From: an uncultured bacterium
GTDB lineage: Bacteria > Bacillota > Clostridia > Lachnospirales > Lachnospiraceae
NCBI GenBank assembly: GCA_905214365.1
Contig: CAJMMH010000147.1
Coordinates: 1-6,992, forward strand
Direction: 5' to 3'
Length of the DNA stretch: 6,992 nt
Shown here: in pieces, positions 1 through 6,110 of the stretch
Numbering within the stretch: the first letter of the stretch is position 1
How the letters are laid out: the number at the start of each line of letters is the position of its first letter
Made by a program: the position numbers and the translations under genes
Notes under the pieces: model-generated
Seen by the model: only the letters and a program-made list of their open reading frames with translations
Told to the model about the DNA's origin: nothing
Database searches by the model: none

Positions 1-210
1 ATCGGAATTGCATCTTTATATAACAGTTCCAGTCTGAGCTGCTTTTCACCGGCGGTAACAACGGTCAATGTGCAGACAACCAGAGTGGGGCGGATGGTCT
101 GCAGCCAGCTGCTGAACGCGCTGACCGGAAAAGAATATCAGACAAAGAGCTATGTTGACTATGAATTGCTTGTAAGAAAATCGACAGATCGGATTCTGGA
201 TCGGGTCTGA
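1..210 (+). CDS. LacI-family transcriptional regulator, C-terminal end (5' part outside window)
   Basis: The frame is open from base 1 to a TGA at 208-210 and encodes 69 residues. It carries the typical end of a LacI/PurR periplasmic-binding-like effector domain: a VTTVNVQTTRVGRM stretch (family pattern LTTV-x-x-x-x-x-x-G), a helix SQLLNALTGK, and a terminal strand with ELLVRKST matching the family's E-L-x-x-R-x-S-T ending. The DNA-binding headpiece and most of the sugar-binding domain lie upstream of the window. In this family the protein is a cytoplasmic, usually sugar-responsive, DNA-binding repressor or activator. It lies 121 nt upstream of a GH2 glycosidase on the same strand, so the inferred job is local control of that glycosidase. 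The effector cannot be told from this fragment. No clear terminator follows, so read-through into the glycosidase gene is possible. Confidence 0.85.
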   Translation: MGIASLYNSSSLSCFSPAVTTVNVQTTRVGRMVCSQLLNALTGKEYQTKSYVDYELLVRKSTDRILDRV

Positions 211-285
211 TGGAAAGTTTCGGGCGCGGTCTGCGGAAAAGCAGCTGCAAAGGCAAGTGTATAAAAGACTTTGAGAGGCTATTGA

Positions 286-299
286 GTTAAGATACTAAC
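286..299. promoter_or_regulatory. Weak candidate operator upstream of the glycosidase
   Basis: The sequence GTTAAGATACTAAC has GTTA/TAAC arms around a 6-nt centre and lies about 20 nt before the AGGAGG ribosome site (318-323) of the GH2 gene. A LacI-type regulator gene ends just upstream, so an operator is expected in this 121-nt gap. The arms are only 4 bp and the centre lacks the CG step common in LacI-family operators, so this is a guess. I found no promoter of good quality in 211-331. Confidence 0.2.
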
Positions 300-331
300 G
301 ATAAATCATATTGCAGTAGGAGGTCAGAACA

Positions 332-2875
332 ATGAAAAAACGGAAATTGTCTGCCGGGTGGGAGTTCTGCCTGGATGAGCGGACGTCAAAGGAGGAAACA
401 GCGCCGGAAACCGGATTCCGTCCGGTAACGCTGCCGCATGACTGGAGTACGGATTATCCGTTTGATCCAAATGCAGATACCTGCGGATCGGGCGGTTACG
501 CGCGTGCCGGAATTGGCTGGTATCGCCGGACGCTGGAGATTCCCGCGTTTTCGCCGGATGAGCAGGTAATCCTGTATTTCGAGGGCGTTTACATGAAGAG
601 CAGCGTATATGTCAATGGCAGTTACGCGGGAGGGCATGTGTACGGATATACGCCGTTCGAGGTTGATATTACAGAGTTCGTGCGGGAGGGTGAAAATTTC
701 GTTCTTGTCCGTGTGGATAACTCGATGCAGCCGGGCTCCCGCTGGTATTCCGGTTCCGGAATTACCAGGAATGTGTGGTTGGAAATGCGGAATCAGGTAC
801 ATATTGCGCGGTATGGTATGTACCTGACAACGGAGTGCGGAGGGGCAAACGTAAAAGATGGAAGCTGCGGAGATAAAAGCAGTGAAACGAAGGGCTGCAG
901 CAATGGAGAAGCAAAGCTGAAGATCCACATGACGCTTCATGCACCGAATGAGCCTGCGTTGGAGACGACAGGAGCGAAGAAAAATTTGTCAGCGTTTTTT
1001 TGCCTGAAGGATGCGGAGGGAAACGCGGCGGCGCAGACGGAAATCTGGCTGGATGGAGAATGGGAGGCAGCGGACGCGGACGCGGCGGTTTTGTCCGGAA
1101 TTGACAGAGTAGAAGCGCTTTGCCAGCTGACGAAGGAACTTGAGCTTCCGGTTTCGCAGCCAGTGCTCTGGAATCACAAAAATCCGTATCGGTATCATTT
1201 GGTTGCGGTTTTAAAGGATGGGAAAACGATTCTGGAGGAGCGGACGGAGACGGTCGGCTTCCGTGAAGTGACATTTGATGTAAAGAAGGGCTTTCTGATT
1301 AATGGCGTGAGAGAAAAGCTGAACGGCGTGTGTCTGCACCATGACGGCGGCTGTGTCGGAGCGGCAGTTCCGCCGGAAATCTGGCGCAGACGTCTGGAAA
1401 AGCTGAAGGATATGGGCTGTAATTCGATCCGCTGCTCACACAATCCGCCGGATCCGGCGCTGCTGGATTTGTGTGATGAGCTGGGATTTTATGTCATGGA
1501 TGAAGCGTTTGACGAGTGGCGTATTATGAAAGCGAAGGAAATCGGTTCCAATACGCATGAAAGTCATGGTTATTCGATGTATTTCGATCAGTGCCATGAA
1601 TGGGATCTGAAGACCATGCTGTACCGTGACCGCAATCATCCTGCGGTTGTGCTATGGAGCATCGGAAATGAAATTCCGGAGCAGGTTGTGGAAGGTGGAG
1701 AGGAGCTTGCTATTCGGCTGAGAGATTACTGCCATACCATTGATCCGACCAGAAAGGTGACGCTGGCATTTGACCAGATTGCGGCAGAGCCTCGTGCTGC
1801 CAGACAGAAGTTTATGGATGAGCTGGATGTTGTCGGCTACAATTATGTCGGAAGATGGAGAGAACGTGCGGAGCTTCTGTATGATGCGGATCGGGTGGAT
1901 CATCCGGACCGCTGTGTGATCGGAACGGAAAACCCATGTGCCGGATATATCCGCAGCGATTACCGGTTTGAGGTTCCGGAGGAGTCATTCTGGAACAAGC
2001 CGTATTATACTGCGCCGGTTACAGTCGGCAAGCTGCTGCGATATACGATGGTGCATGATTTTGTCGCGGGCGACTATATGTGGACAGGCATTGATTACCT
2101 GGGTGAAGCGGACTGGCCGCAGCGCTCGGCGGGATGCGGCTGTCTGGATACCTGCGGTTTTGAAAAGGATGCATTCTATTTTTATCGAAGCGTATGGAAT
2201 CAGAAAGAAAAATTCGCGTATCTGTGCCCACACTGGAATCTGAAGCTGGAACCGGGAACTGTAATTCCAGTGATCTGCTATACCAATTGCGAGGACGCGC
2301 AGCTGTTTGTCAACGGACGTTCCTATGGCATGAAGTCCAAAGGATTCCCGTGTTATGGAATGACAGAGCGTTACGGACATTTTGACCGGAAACGCCGGCC
2401 GGCCAATACGGATGATCTATTCCTGAGCTGGGATGTTCCGTATGAACCGGGCGCAATTGAAGTAGTCGGATACCATGACGGACAGGAGGTCTGCCGTTAT
2501 CGGGTTGAAACAACCGGTCCGGCCGCGGCAATTGAGCTGAGTGTGGACAGAACCAGCTTAAGCGCGAATGGGGTAAGCGTTATGCAGGCGGAAATCCGGA
2601 TTGCAGACGCGCAGGGAAGGCTTGTGCCGGACGCGTGCCCGCAGCTTGATTTTGAGCTGGAAGGCGATGGAGAAATCATTGGAATTGATAATGGACAGCC
2701 GGAATGCCATGAACAGTGGAAGGAGACAAAGGGACGCCATGCATTTAACGGAATGGCGTACGCGGTCATCCGCGCGGGGCAGAAGCCGGGCGTGCTGACG
2801 CTGACTGTGAAAGGATCGGGAACTGACGCAGGACTTGGAATGGCGGCGGTACGGATTGAGACTGTGGAAGCGTAA
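332..2875 (+). CDS. Glycoside hydrolase family 2 protein (beta-galactosidase-like), cytoplasmic
   Basis: The product has 847 residues and starts at an ATG 8 nt after a perfect AGGAGG. There is no signal peptide, so it should act in the cytoplasm on an imported oligosaccharide or glycoside. Domains in order: N-terminal jelly-roll sugar-binding domain (about 1-160, with WYRR at 63-66 and GSGITRNVWL at 141-150), Ig-like domain (about 195-310), TIM barrel (about 311-620), DUF4982-like Ig domain (about 632-725, PVICYTNCEDAQLFVNGRS), and a C-terminal GH2 domain-5-like module (about 731-845). By family pattern the acid/base is E447 in LWSIGNE and the nucleophile is E533 in VIGTENP. HNPPDP (370-375), NHP (435-437) and YMWTGIDYLGE (582-592) are also present. 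The NxKG signature of beta-glucuronidases is not seen, and GCLDTCGFEKDAFYFY fits galactosidase-type members better. The exact sugar is unproven. Residues about 170-193 are a Gly/Ser/Cys-rich insert. The upstream LacI-type gene suggests substrate-dependent control, and a hairpin terminator follows. Confidence 0.93.
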   Translation: MKKRKLSAGWEFCLDERTSKEETAPETGFRPVTLPHDWSTDYPFDPNADTCGSGGYARAGIGWYRRTLEIPAFSPDEQVILYFEGVYMKSSVYVNGSYAGGHVYGYTPFEVDITEFVREGENFVLVRVDNSMQPGSRWYSGSGITRNVWLEMRNQVHIARYGMYLTTECGGANVKDGSCGDKSSETKGCSNGEAKLKIHMTLHAPNEPALETTGAKKNLSAFFCLKDAEGNAAAQTEIWLDGEWEAADADAAVLSGIDRVEALCQLTKELELPVSQPVLWNHKNPYRYHLVAVLKDGKTILEERTETVGFREVTFDVKKGFLINGVREKLNGVCLHHDGGCVGAAVPPEIWRRRLEKLKDMGCNSIRCSHNPPDPALLDLCDELGFYVMDEAFDEWRIMKAKEIGSNTHESHGYSMYFDQCHEWDLKTMLYRDRNHPAVVLWSIGNEIPEQVVEGGEELAIRLRDYCHTIDPTRKVTLAFDQIAAEPRAARQKFMDELDVVGYNYVGRWRERAELLYDADRVDHPDRCVIGTENPCAGYIRSDYRFEVPEESFWNKPYYTAPVTVGKLLRYTMVHDFVAGDYMWTGIDYLGEADWPQRSAGCGCLDTCGFEKDAFYFYRSVWNQKEKFAYLCPHWNLKLEPGTVIPVICYTNCEDAQLFVNGRSYGMKSKGFPCYGMTERYGHFDRKRRPANTDDLFLSWDVPYEPGAIEVVGYHDGQEVCRYRVETTGPAAAIELSVDRTSLSANGVSVMQAEIRIADAQGRLVPDACPQLDFELEGDGEIIGIDNGQPECHEQWKETKGRHAFNGMAYAVIRAGQKPGVLTLTVKGSGTDAGLGMAAVRIETVEA

Positions 2876-2917
2876 AAACGGGGATGCAGAGTGTGAAAAT
2901 AAATAAGTAAAACCAAG

Positions 2918-2953
2918 AAACGGTGCAGTCATATTTGTGAACTGCATCGTTTT
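2918..2953 (+). terminator. Rho-independent terminator after the GH2 gene
   Basis: Arms AAACGGTGCAGT (2918-2929) and ACTGCATCGTTT (2941-2952) pair over 12 positions with one G-U, around an 11-nt loop, and end in TTTT (2950-2953). The hairpin lies 43 nt after the glycosidase stop. The T tract is short, but the A run on the 5' arm makes the hairpin potentially bidirectional. Confidence 0.75.
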
Positions 2954-2997
2954 AGCTATGGAATCTGAATGAATAGAAAATAAAAACGAAAAAGACG

Positions 2998-3026
2998 TTG
3001 ATAATTCCTTTACGATTGGATGTAAT
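2998..3026 (+). promoter_or_regulatory. Sigma-A-type promoter ahead of the degraded ATPase gene
   Basis: TTGATA (2998-3003) and TGTAAT (3021-3026) each match the -35/-10 consensus at five of six bases, with exactly 17 nt between them. Transcription would start near 3033, about 50 nt before the ATG at 3082, which has an AAAAGGGAG ribosome site 8 nt upstream. The surroundings are AT-rich, unlike the glycosidase gene before it. Confidence 0.6.
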
Positions 3027-3036
3027 TATCATTACA
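2999..3036. promoter_or_regulatory. Overlapping dyads on the promoter, candidate operator
   Basis: Two perfect inverted repeats sit on the promoter. TGTAATTATCATTACA (3021-3036) has 6-bp arms and a 4-nt centre and covers the -10 box. TGATAATT (2999-3006) pairs with AATTATCA (3024-3031), 8 bp each with 17 nt between, spanning from -35 to -10. Such placement fits a repressor site, possibly self-regulation of the original cassette. The binding protein is not identifiable from the window. Confidence 0.45.
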
Positions 3037-3081
3037 AGAAAATAAAAACGGAAAATTTGTTTTTAAAAGGGAGAACCGTAT

Positions 3082-3324
3082 ATGAAAATACTTCGTATTA
3101 CAGCAAAAGGACTTCCATATAAAAAGACAAAGGATATCGTGGAAGCATGCAGTCTGCTTTCTTATACGAATGTAAATGTTTTACCTTTTATGGATGATGT
3201 TCCGTTGGTAGTTATTACGTTTAAAAAGAGCGATGCATACCAAAGTGGATTCCTGGAAGGAACAACTCCTGCGTATGAAGCATATATGCGTTTAAAGAAA
3301 ACTCTGGCGGCTTCAAGCTGTTGA
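3082..3324 (+). pseudogene. Internally deleted AAA/ABC-type ATPase of a defence-like cassette (80-codon remnant)
   Basis: The frame encodes 80 residues with an intact start and ribosome site. From memory of the family, it joins three separated pieces of a several-hundred-residue AAA-family ATPase: the extreme N-terminus (MKILRITAKGLP, residues 1-12), an internal piece (about 18-47, with SLLSYTNVNVLPF), and the extreme C-terminus (about 47-77, with KKSDAYQSGFLEGTTPAYE). Walker A, signature and Walker B segments are absent, so no ATPase activity is expected. The two inferred deletions kept the frame, so a mini-protein could still be made from the intact promoter. Similar full-length ATPases sit beside a smaller partner gene in abortive-infection-like pairs, and a matching partner remnant follows here. 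The alternative is a small unrelated hypothetical protein, which I consider less likely given the three matching blocks. Confidence 0.6.
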
Positions 3325-3541
3325 TTATTAATAATGAAGGCGCGTATGAACGTTTTAAACGTTCTGGGAAAAACCAAGTGAATTTTGTAAAACAGATCTT
3401 CGCATGCATGATGTAAAATCATACGATTTTGTGAAGGACTATTTTAGCAATCCGAAGATCTTGCTGAAGGCAATAAAAGAATATCGCAGAACGGCAAATA
3501 TTCCAAGAGGCGAATACAGTTTGTCTGATTTGCTGAAATAA
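3312..3541 (+). pseudogene. 5'-truncated, frameshifted partner gene of the ATPase cassette
   Basis: Directly behind the ATPase remnant a second reading continues in another frame from 3312 (FKLLIINNEGAYERFK). It then moves by one base near 3357-3359, at an AAA run, into a frame that runs TFWEKPSEFCKTDLRMHDV and on to a TAA at 3539-3541, ending in EYSLSDLLK. One lost A in TTTTAAACG restores a continuous protein. Everything before FKLL is missing and has no start codon of its own. The pattern LIINNxGxY then KPSxFxK, a DYF and a final EYxR...SLSDLL is one I associate with the small unnamed partner protein encoded after such ATPases. That link is from memory and uncertain. Not functional as it stands. 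Confidence 0.5.
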
Positions 3542-3590
3542 ATATTGATTCGCCCCATTGGTATGCTGTGTTTTGCTTGTTGGAATGTAA

Positions 3591-3794
3591 TTAGTCGATT
3601 ATTTCTAAAATCTCTTTTTGCTTTTTCTTGCTGAAGCTTCCAAGAACAAGGGCATAGGACTTATCCAGCAGATCCTTTAGCAGTTCATCCGGCACTTCGC
3701 CGTTAGGATTGATGGAGTTCCAATGCTCTTTGTTCATATAGTAGCCGGGAATGATATCTTTGTAGTGCTGCCGCAGGAAGCTTCCTTCGGAGGG
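3591..3794 (-). pseudogene. Severed C-terminal part of the MmcQ/YjbR domain, downstream of the in-frame TAG
   Basis: Past the TAG at 3797-3795 the same minus-strand frame stays open for 67 codons to a TAA (3593-3591). It reads PSEGSFLRQHYKDIIPG, then YYMNKEHWNSI, VPDELLKDLLDKSY and a lysine-rich end (FSKKKQKEILEIID). This is the usual second half of an MmcQ/YjbR (CyaY-like fold) domain, directly continuing the YYITLKL that ends the upstream piece. I see no ribosome site that would start it separately. It is therefore either dead sequence behind one nonsense change or reached only by read-through. Confidence 0.8.
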
Positions 3795-4217
3795 CTACAG
3801 CTTCAGGGTGATATAATAGGGAGTATTGTTTTCCCCAAGACAGACGGCGGCAAACATTTTTCCGCCGATCGCGTAGCGAATCCAGTTCCACTGAGGCGGA
3901 AGCTTTGTAACTCCTTGCTTTTGCATCAGATAATTATCAATCCAGGGATAATTCATTCGCAAAGAAGCAGTCCATGCCTTGCACTGGTCAAGCCGGACAC
4001 CGCAGTCTCCTTCTTTTTCCGCGTAAGCAAATTCCTGCAGTCGGGTACATGGAAATTCGCCGCATGCCCCGCAGTGCTGCAGATTCTTTCCTTCACAGCA
4101 GTTTTTTATAGGACAGCTCCCCCAAAACGGATTGGCAATGGCGGTGCAGCCGCTGCATGATCCTTCCTGTTTCCAACTGCATTTCCTGCATAAAAGCCCA
4201 CATCTTGATTCGATCAA
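3795..4217 (-). CDS. DUF3795 / MmcQ-YjbR fusion protein, cut short by an amber codon
   Basis: The 140-codon frame starts at TTG (4217-4215), 7 nt after GGAGG (4229-4225). Residues 1-80 form a cysteine-rich DUF3795-like region (C6, C10, C13, C21, C24, C35, C40, C41, C49, C52, C57, C72, C79), including CGLLCRKC and SCSGC, suggestive of metal binding. From about residue 84 an MmcQ/YjbR-type domain begins (YPWIDNYLMQKQGVTKLP, then WNWIRYAIGGKMFAAVC) and stops mid-domain at YYITLKL followed by TAG. Family members continue here with an acidic residue and PxEGxFLR, and exactly that continues in frame below the stop, giving 208 codons in total. The gene overlaps the WYL regulator by four bases (TTGA), implying translational coupling. 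No enzymatic role is established for either domain. As encoded, the C-terminal half of the second domain is lost. Confidence 0.8.
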   Translation of the reverse strand: MIESRCGLLCRKCSWKQEGSCSGCTAIANPFWGSCPIKNCCEGKNLQHCGACGEFPCTRLQEFAYAEKEGDCGVRLDQCKAWTASLRMNYPWIDNYLMQKQGVTKLPPQWNWIRYAIGGKMFAAVCLGENNTPYYITLKL

Positions 4218-5128
4218 TTTCTTACCTCCATATTCTCATTCATCCGCAGAATACGCTGACGGAGTTCTTCCCGTATTTCTTCCGGTTCCAACAGCCTGGC
4301 CTGATCACCGAAGGCCAGCAGCCATGAGATCAGGTAATCGTGGTTGGTAAAGTCAGCCTGAAACAGAAGCTTTCCGCTGTCTTGTTCCTGAAAACAGTTC
4401 GGACCGAATTCTTCCACCAGCCTCCATTTGCAGTCAGCTTCAAAGAGCGCTTTTACCCGAATTCCGCCGGAAAAAATCCGTTCGCTGCCCAGGTCTGGCA
4501 AAGGCGCGGTCCGGATAGAGAACGATTCATTGGACAGCTGAACATTGACCATACGATTTAGTTTGAACAGTCGGAATGCTTCCCGTTTTTGACACCATCC
4601 CCAGACATACCAGTCTGACCAGCGGAAAATGAGATAGTATGGCTCAATCTGGCGGGAAGATTCGTGCTCCGGAGAATAATAGAGGAAATTCAGTACCCGG
4701 TGCTGGTCAATTGCCATTCGCACCAGCTCAATTTTCGGAGCAAGCGAGTCCTTGTACCAGGAAGACAGATCGATTAATATTGATTGATTTCCAACCATAA
4801 AATCAGAAGAACCAACCGATAATTTCTCCATCAGCTGTCCATACCGGTTTGTACCGTTGACGCTGTCGAGACTTCGGAGACCGGCAAGAATATCCTGCAT
4901 TTCGCTGCGTGTCAGCATGGTGCGATCAAGCTTGTAGTTCGCCAGGATTGAAATTCCCCCATGAGTTCCCTGACGGGTTGTGATCGGAATTCCTGCTTTG
5001 CATAAATCTTCGATATCCCGGTTAATGGTTCGTCTGGAAACCTCAAACACTTCTGATAAGTAAGGGGCAGTGACGGAATCCTTTTGCAGAAGGATAGATA
5101 AAATTCCCAATTGTCGGTCGATTTTCAT
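4214..5128 (-). CDS. YafY/DeoR-type transcriptional regulator with HTH and WYL domains
   Basis: The product has 304 residues, a usual length for the family. The ATG (5128-5126) follows AAAGGAG with a 10-nt gap. Residues 4-55 are a winged helix-turn-helix (recognition helix near VSRRTINRDIEDL, 30-42; wing with TRQGTHGGIS, 51-60). Residues about 132-195 are a WYL ligand-sensing domain (IEPYYLIFRWSDWYVWGWC at 161-179, then FRLFKLNRM), and about 222-297 a WCX-type C-terminal extension. WYL regulators are cytoplasmic and respond to small or nucleic-acid ligands; this one's ligand is unknown. Its stop codon overlaps the TTG start of the DUF3795-YjbR gene, so the two are one transcriptional unit and that gene is the likeliest target or partner. 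The nucleotidyltransferase gene ends 85 nt upstream on the same strand. I see no convincing promoter in that gap, so co-transcription is plausible. Confidence 0.9.
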   Translation of the reverse strand: MKIDRQLGILSILLQKDSVTAPYLSEVFEVSRRTINRDIEDLCKAGIPITTRQGTHGGISILANYKLDRTMLTRSEMQDILAGLRSLDSVNGTNRYGQLMEKLSVGSSDFMVGNQSILIDLSSWYKDSLAPKIELVRMAIDQHRVLNFLYYSPEHESSRQIEPYYLIFRWSDWYVWGWCQKREAFRLFKLNRMVNVQLSNESFSIRTAPLPDLGSERIFSGGIRVKALFEADCKWRLVEEFGPNCFQEQDSGKLLFQADFTNHDYLISWLLAFGDQARLLEPEEIREELRQRILRMNENMEVRN

Positions 5129-5213
5129 AGAAGATTGACTCCTTTGTACGGAAAGTATGATTCCTTTGCGAAAAGAATGATATCACAGAAAACACGACAG
5201 CTGTATGTCATGT

Positions 5214-5840
5214 TCACAATGGCTTTTGCAATTGGTTTTCCAGACAGGCAATCCATTCAGAAAGCGATGCCTGATTCCAGTCTTTTAATGCCCGCGAATA
5301 AATGCGATAGGATTCCGGGTCGGATTTGGCCATGCTGCGGAGAGACTTCTTTGGACCAAAATAATAAAGCTGTTTGATGTCGAAATAGATTTCCAGACTG
5401 TCGCACAGAAGCCAGTGCCAGCGAAAATACCCTTCGGCATCGCCGCGGGCGGTCCGTACCAGCATTTTTTTGCACCAGTCGATTTCCTGCTGCAGTTCTT
5501 CCGGAGTTTTGCGCGGAGCTTGGGCGATAAATTCCTGGACGCGCGATTTCAGACCCGTGGCAAATCCGTCCTGGTCCAGAAGGATGATTCCATCGTGAAC
5601 CTGGATAAAGGTTTCAGGATCATACGGTTTTTGAAAGGTTTCCGGCGGATAAAGAAAAACATCCAGTACGGTACCATCGATTACGGAGGAATCATGCTGC
5701 TGGCTGCTGTCGGCAATCAGCAGCGCGTCAAAATCGCTGGCGGCACCTGCGCTTCCATCGGCAAATGATCCGTATACAATGATTGCGCTGGGGGAGTAGG
5801 TGGTTGAAAGATAATTTATGATCGTGTTTGAAATTGGCAT
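5214..5840 (-). CDS. Nucleotidyltransferase-fold protein (minimal NTase domain plus helical C-terminus)
   Basis: The product has 208 residues, with an ATG at 5840-5838 preceded by AAGGAA 6 nt upstream. The N-terminal domain has the pol-beta nucleotidyltransferase signature YGSFADGSAGAASDFD (residues 23-38), with G24-S25, metal ligands D36 and D38, and a probable third carboxylate D60 in GTVLDVFLYP. The catalytic set thus looks complete. Residues about 112-205 form a helical region with many aromatic residues (RWHWLLCDSLEIYFD at 140-154), like the substrate-binding helical domain of aminoglycoside-modifying or HEPN-associated nucleotidyltransferases. The acceptor (small molecule, RNA or protein) cannot be told. 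It is the first gene of the minus-strand group with the WYL regulator and the DUF3795-YjbR gene, with its own promoter and a palindrome in its leader. Confidence 0.82.
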   Translation of the reverse strand: MPISNTIINYLSTTYSPSAIIVYGSFADGSAGAASDFDALLIADSSQQHDSSVIDGTVLDVFLYPPETFQKPYDPETFIQVHDGIILLDQDGFATGLKSRVQEFIAQAPRKTPEELQQEIDWCKKMLVRTARGDAEGYFRWHWLLCDSLEIYFDIKQLYYFGPKKSLRSMAKSDPESYRIYSRALKDWNQASLSEWIACLENQLQKPL

Positions 5841-5867
5841 GTTGGGTTCCTTATTTCTTGCTTTTCC

Positions 5868-5940
5868 AGAGCGTGTTTGAAAAAGGCTTTCTGCAAATTG
5901 AAGCGTGCAGATTGCGGGAATGATTTTTCAAATACGCTCT
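5868..5940. repeat. 73-bp REP/MITE-like palindrome in the nucleotidyltransferase leader
   Basis: Terminal arms AGAGCGTGTTTGAAAAA (5868-5884) and TTTTTCAAATACGCTCT (5924-5940) pair over all 17 positions with one G-U. The inside continues symmetrically: 5888-5896 with 5912-5920 (nine pairs, two of them G-U) and 5898-5900 with 5908-5910. The whole 73 bp therefore folds on itself with only small internal mismatches. This is the form of a short palindromic repeat or a miniature element with terminal inverted repeats. No clear target-site duplication is seen. It begins 16 nt upstream of the nucleotidyltransferase ribosome site and downstream of that gene's promoter, so it should be transcribed as a leader hairpin. 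It has no T tract in the minus direction that would mark a terminator. Confidence 0.75.
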
Positions 5941-5969
5941 ATGGATTGTCGGTAGGATTCATGTATTTT

Positions 5970-5998
5970 ATAGTAGCTAAGATGAGAAGGGAAGTCAA
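5970..5998 (-). promoter_or_regulatory. Minus-strand promoter for the nucleotidyltransferase gene group
   Basis: Read on the minus strand, TTGACT (5998-5993) and TACTAT (5975-5970) are separated by 17 nt and match consensus at five and four of six bases. An alternative -10, TATAAA, lies three bases further on. Initiation near 5963 would give a leader of about 120 nt that includes the whole 73-bp palindrome before the ATG at 5840. Confidence 0.5.
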
Positions 5999-6005
5999 GC
6001 GGTTT

Positions 6006-6020
6006 AGAGCGTGTTTGAAA
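6006..6020 (+). repeat. Isolated third copy of the palindrome arm
   Basis: AGAGCGTGTTTGAAA repeats the first 15 bases of the arm at 5868, 138 bp away in the same orientation. No matching right arm follows within 100 bp, although AAGCGTG, also found in the middle of the full element, occurs at 6032-6038. It may be the stub of a second, deleted element. Confidence 0.6.
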
Positions 6021-6110
6021 TTTCCATTGTTAAGCGTGAAAAGAAAATGAAACTGCAGATGGTCAAAAAGACAGAAAAACAGGGGGAAAGGAACAAAAAT
6101 ATAGACTATA

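Noticed and set aside
260..265. TATAAA as a -10 box for the glycosidase
   Set aside because: No acceptable -35 hexamer lies 16-18 nt upstream, so no promoter was called in this gap.
386..1274. Long minus-strand frames opposite the glycosidase
   Set aside because: Their translations are arginine/proline-rich with no motif and no ribosome site, while the plus strand carries a complete, motif-rich GH2 protein.
3509..3554. Inverted repeat GGCGAAT (3509-3515) / ATTCGCC (3548-3554) as a terminator between convergent genes
   Set aside because: Only 7 bp with a 32-nt spacer, lying partly in the pseudogene's coding end, with no T run following on either strand.
3723..4160. Plus-strand frame opposite the DUF3795-YjbR gene
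   Set aside because: The minus-strand frame has the family cysteine and YjbR motifs and a good ribosome site; the plus frame has neither.
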